Part shown: positions 61,148 to 64,000 of the stretch, piece after piece | Position numbering within the stretch: the stretch's first letter is position 1 | How the letters are laid out: each line of letters starts with the position of its first letter | Origin: Paracoccus sp. SCSIO 75233 | GTDB taxonomy: Bacteria > Pseudomonadota > Alphaproteobacteria > Rhodobacterales > Rhodobacteraceae | DNA length: 64,000 nt | Assembly: GCF_027912675.1 (NCBI RefSeq) | Contig: NZ_CP115757.1 | Coordinates: 2,543,501 to 2,607,500, forward strand | Reading direction: 5' to 3' | The notes under the pieces: generated by a model | The model's database searches: none | Told to the model about the DNA's origin: nothing | Seen by the model: the letters and a program-made list of their open reading frames with translations, nothing else | Position numbers and translations under genes: made by a program

Positions 61148-62998
61148 ATGCGCCTATCCCTTTTGCTATCCGCCGCCCTTATCCCCGCAACCGCACTGGC
61201 ACAGGAAAAACCAATTCTGCTCGACACGATCTATCTGGAGGCCGGGCTGACACCCATCGAAGCGCAGGCATATGGCCGCGCGAACAGTGTCATTACCGCC
61301 GAAGATATCGAGGCGCGTGGCATCCATACGGTACAGGACGCACTGCGCGGCCTGGCCGGGCTGTCCGTCAGCAGTTCCGGCACCAGCAATACCCAGATCC
61401 GCATCCGGGGGGCGGAGGCAAACCATACCCTCGTTCTGATCGACGGCGTCCGCGCGGCTGCGGGGGACAGTGAATATTACCTCTCCGGTCTCGATACCGC
61501 CAATATCGACCGCATCGAGGTTCTGCGCGGGCCACAATCCGTGTTCTTCGGCGCCGACGCCTCTGCCGGGGTGGTCAACATCATCACCCGCCGACCCGGT
61601 GTCGGCACCGAAGCTGGCGGCAAGCTCGAAATCGGCAATGGCTGGGCCGCCGCCGTTCATGCCAGCCGCCGGGACGAGCGCGGCGGTGTAAACTTTACCG
61701 CCATGAAGCGGGACGATAACGGCTACGACCATTCCGGCAGCGGCGGCGAAGATGACGGCATCCGGCGGCGCGAGTTGAAACTGTCTTTCGACCGGCAGCT
61801 TACCGATACCCTTAGCGCGGGCTTCATGATCCGCGACGCACGGGAAGAATATGATTACGACGGCACCTCATGGACCGCTGCGACAGAAGACGAATACGTC
61901 ATCGACAGCGGCGACTACGGTAAGCGCGACGAGACCGCTGGCCAGATCTGGACAAAACTCGAAACCATGAACGGTCGCCTGCTCCATAGCCTCTCCTACG
62001 ATCAGACCCGGTTCCAGCTGAGCCAGAATGACGGGCCCGCCGACAAGGCCCGGACTGACATCTGGAAATATCGCGCGGTCTATGGTCTCGACGGGGCATA
62101 TGCGACGGCCAACCAGACGCTCGCCCTTGGGCTGGAGCAGCGCAAGGACGAAAACAGCGTCGCCACCGACCAGAACCGCCGCAGCGATTCCGCCATCCTC
62201 GAATATCGCGGGGCATTCGGGAACGGGCTGGATGTTCAGCTTGGACTGCGGCGCGACAATAACGACCTGTTCAAGGACGCCACGACATGGTCGCTCGGAC
62301 TGTCCTACGAATTACCGAACGCGCCGCTGCGCCTTCATGCCTCTGCCGGCACAGGTGTCGTCAACCCGAGTTATCTGGAGTTGTTCGGCGGCTATGGTTA
62401 TGCTGGCAACCCCGATCTGAAACCGGAGGAGAACCGTGGCTTCGACATCGGCGTTGAGGCGACGGTCCTGGCCGGTCGCGGCACCGTCGATCTGACCTAT
62501 TTCCGCGAGGATCTGGAGAATGAGATCAGCTTCAGCGGCACCGCATTGGCGAACGGAACGAACTACTACAACCAGACCGGCACCAGCGCGCGGCAGGGCG
62601 TCGAAGCGTCATTCGACATTCAGGCGACGGATTCGCTGCGCATCGGCGGCAACTACACCTATCTCGACGCGAAGGACCCGGATGGACAGGTCGAAATCCG
62701 CCGCCCGCGTCATACATTGGGGCTGAACGCGGCCTATCTGTTCGCGCAAGGCCGTGCGCGCCTGTCAGGCGATCTGCTTTATGTCGCGGGGAACGATGAC
62801 GCCCAGTATTTCGGCAGCTACGAAACCAAAGAACTGCCGGATTACACCGTGGTCAATATCGCGGCTGGATATGATCTCACGGATAAAGTCCGCGTCACCG
62901 GGCGTGTGACGAATTTGTTCGATGAGGACTACGCCGAAACATGGGGCTACGCCACGCCAGGCCGCAAAGCCTATCTGGGCCTAGAAGCCAGATGGTAA
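61148..62998 (+). CDS. btuB: TonB-dependent receptor, probable cobalamin receptor (BtuB-like)
   Basis: This 616-residue outer-membrane receptor has a signal peptide (MRLSLLLSAALIPATALAQ), a TonB-box-like segment (LLDTIYLEA), the plug domain (ITAEDIEARGIHTVQDALRG; IRIRGAEANHTLVLIDGVR; IDRIEVLRGPQSVFFGADA) and a beta-barrel ending in the aromatic residue of GLEARW. The cobalamin riboswitch upstream and the BtuF/BtuC-like genes downstream support vitamin B12 or a related corrinoid as ligand. The ATG at 61148 has AGGAG seven bases upstream. Its stop overlaps the next gene. Confidence 0.92.
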   Translation: MRLSLLLSAALIPATALAQEKPILLDTIYLEAGLTPIEAQAYGRANSVITAEDIEARGIHTVQDALRGLAGLSVSSSGTSNTQIRIRGAEANHTLVLIDGVRAAAGDSEYYLSGLDTANIDRIEVLRGPQSVFFGADASAGVVNIITRRPGVGTEAGGKLEIGNGWAAAVHASRRDERGGVNFTAMKRDDNGYDHSGSGGEDDGIRRRELKLSFDRQLTDTLSAGFMIRDAREEYDYDGTSWTAATEDEYVIDSGDYGKRDETAGQIWTKLETMNGRLLHSLSYDQTRFQLSQNDGPADKARTDIWKYRAVYGLDGAYATANQTLALGLEQRKDENSVATDQNRRSDSAILEYRGAFGNGLDVQLGLRRDNNDLFKDATTWSLGLSYELPNAPLRLHASAGTGVVNPSYLELFGGYGYAGNPDLKPEENRGFDIGVEATVLAGRGTVDLTYFREDLENEISFSGTALANGTNYYNQTGTSARQGVEASFDIQATDSLRIGGNYTYLDAKDPDGQVEIRRPRHTLGLNAAYLFAQGRARLSGDLLYVAGNDDAQYFGSYETKELPDYTVVNIAAGYDLTDKVRVTGRVTNLFDEDYAETWGYATPGRKAYLGLEARW

Positions 62999-63771
62999 GA
63001 ATGCTCGCCGCGCTTGCCTTTCTGTTCGCCAGCGCGGCGAACGCGGCGCCCGGGCGGGTCGTGTCGGTCAATCTCTGCACCGATCAGCTTGCAATGCTGA
63101 TTGCCACGCCCGGTCAGCTTGTTTCAGTGTCATGGCTGGCCGCCGATCCGTCGGTCTCACTGATGGCGGAGGAGGCGCGGCAGGTCGGGCTGAACCATGC
63201 CGGGGCGGAGGAGATTTACCTCTCCCGTCCCGATCTGGTTCTGGCCGGACCCTTCGCGGCGCGGGCGACCGTGGACATGCTGACCCGGCTCGGCATCCGG
63301 GTGGAGACGGTTCCGCCCGCGAACTCCGTCGAAGATATCCGCGCCAATATCACCCTTATGGGCGAACTGCTCGGGCAGCCCGACCGCGCTGCGGGACTGC
63401 TGTCACAGTTTGACGCCGATCTGGCGGCGCTTCCGAAAGGCCGCGGCAAAGTCGCGACCACTTACGGTGCGAACAGCTTCGCGAACGGCGCGGAGTCCCT
63501 TTCCGCAGATATGATGCGCCGCGCCGGTCTGGTTCTGCTTGCCGACAGGCTGGGACATAGTGGCGGGGCGCTTGCGCTGGAACAGCTGGTCATGGCCGAG
63601 CCGGAAATGCTGATTATTGGCAGCCGATACGAGACACCTTCACGCGCCGAAGCGATCGTTGACCACCCGGCAATCGCCGCAATGACCGCTGAACGCTTCA
63701 TGACAGCCGACAGGGACTGGATGTGCGGGCTGCCCGCCGTGACCGGAACCATCGCAAGGCTCGCGCAATGA
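62992..63771 (+). CDS. btuF: Cobalamin ABC transporter periplasmic binding protein (BtuF-like)
   Basis: This protein of about 259 residues has a signal peptide (AALAFLFASAANAAP) and a class III binding-protein fold. RVVSVNLCTDQLAMLIATP follows it, and EEIYLSRPDLVLAGPFAAR lies near residue 75, as in BtuF-type proteins. The ATG at 62992 overlaps the btuB stop; an ATG at 63001 is an alternative that would shorten the signal peptide. Its stop overlaps the permease start. Confidence 0.87.
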   Translation: MVRMLAALAFLFASAANAAPGRVVSVNLCTDQLAMLIATPGQLVSVSWLAADPSVSLMAEEARQVGLNHAGAEEIYLSRPDLVLAGPFAARATVDMLTRLGIRVETVPPANSVEDIRANITLMGELLGQPDRAAGLLSQFDADLAALPKGRGKVATTYGANSFANGAESLSADMMRRAGLVLLADRLGHSGGALALEQLVMAEPEMLIIGSRYETPSRAEAIVDHPAIAAMTAERFMTADRDWMCGLPAVTGTIARLAQ

Positions 63772-64000
63772 AGGTCACAGTTCCGCTGGCACTTCTTTGT
63801 GCGGGGCTTTTCTGTGCCTCGCTGCTCATCGGGCCCGCCAATATTGGTATCACCGACAGCCTGCGCGCGCTTGTCAGCGGTGATGGCGCAACCGGGTTGG
63901 TCATGCGCGAAATCCGGCTGCCGCGTGCGGTTCTTGCCCTGATGATCGGCGGTTGCCTCGGCCTCTCCGGCGCGGCGATGCAGGGCTATCTGCGCAATCC
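63768..64000 (+). CDS. btuC: FecCD-family ABC transporter permease (BtuC-like), 3' end outside window
   Basis: Only the first 77 codons are present. They encode a first hydrophobic helix (VPLALLCAGLFCASLLIG) and then the FecCD/BtuC signature VMREIRLPRAVLALMIGGCL followed by LSGAAMQGYLRNP. The ATG overlaps the preceding TGA. The gene runs off the right edge, and an ATPase gene would be expected beyond it. Confidence 0.9.
   Translation, partial: MKVTVPLALLCAGLFCASLLIGPANIGITDSLRALVSGDGATGLVMREIRLPRAVLALMIGGCLGLSGAAMQGYLRN

Noticed and set aside
1..64000. CRISPR arrays, insertion sequences, prophage, tRNA or rRNA genes
   Set aside because: I looked for direct repeat arrays, transposase-like frames, terminal inverted repeats and tRNA-like cloverleafs and saw none; a tRNAscan or IS search could still find something I missed.

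Overview
This is a GC-rich window from an alphaproteobacterium, most likely a member of the Rhodobacterales (Paracoccus/Ruegeria-like). The best evidence is the ectoine locus: its gene order (uehABC-usp-eutABCDE with asnC, ssd and atf alongside) is the one known from marine and halotolerant Rhodobacterales. Two TRAP transporters, many 4-nt start/stop overlaps and a 5-oxoprolinase pxpBCA operon fit the same group. I saw no tRNA or rRNA gene, insertion sequence, prophage or CRISPR array.

Layout. (1) 1-3138: a ribose-type sugar ABC transporter, cut at the left edge. (2) 3211-24380: a surface or exopolysaccharide locus in several transcription units. A minus-strand operon (sugar transferase, N-formyltransferase, PIG-L deacetylase, DegT aminotransferase, response regulator) faces a plus-strand operon (Wzc-like kinase, Wza/ExoF-like exporter, sulfotransferase, then FlaA1-like dehydratase, two glycosyltransferases and a nucleotidyltransferase-like protein). 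A second minus-strand operon (ugd, UDP-glucuronate 4-epimerase, ATP-grasp ligase, HAD hydrolase) supplies and probably modifies uronic acids. Together they suggest an acidic, possibly sulfated polymer carrying a 4-amino-4,6-dideoxy sugar that may be N-formylated. No Wzx flippase is in the window. (3) 24612-35679: a carbohydrate-acid catabolic region matching the D-apionate pathway: apnO-like oxidoisomerase, oiaK-like kinase and oiaX-like RuBisCO-like protein, with a GntR regulator, an aldehyde dehydrogenase, a TRAP transporter and two further dehydrogenases. (4) 35708-41146: an unnamed operon joining an Fe3+/aminoethylphosphonate-type ABC transporter to a beta-CASP-like metallo-beta-lactamase fold protein and a histidine phosphatase. 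(5) 41234-53458: ectoine/hydroxyectoine uptake and degradation. (6) 53623-56716: 6-phosphogluconate dehydrogenase and a Sel1-like exported protein. (7) 57255-60568: a GntR regulator convergent with pxpBCA. (8) 60850-64000: a cobalamin riboswitch followed by a BtuB-like receptor, a BtuF-like binding protein and the start of a BtuC-like permease.

Features most worth a second look: a single in-frame TGA splits what reads as one REC-PAS-LuxR regulator (6253-6255). The oiaX reading frame runs through the terminator and 3' end of the opposing aldehyde dehydrogenase gene. A 19-nt motif is shared by two promoters of the apionate region and probably marks the GntR operator. The ABC / beta-CASP / phosphatase operon has no function I can name. 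The nucleotidyltransferase-like protein of the polysaccharide locus lacks the family's catalytic signature.
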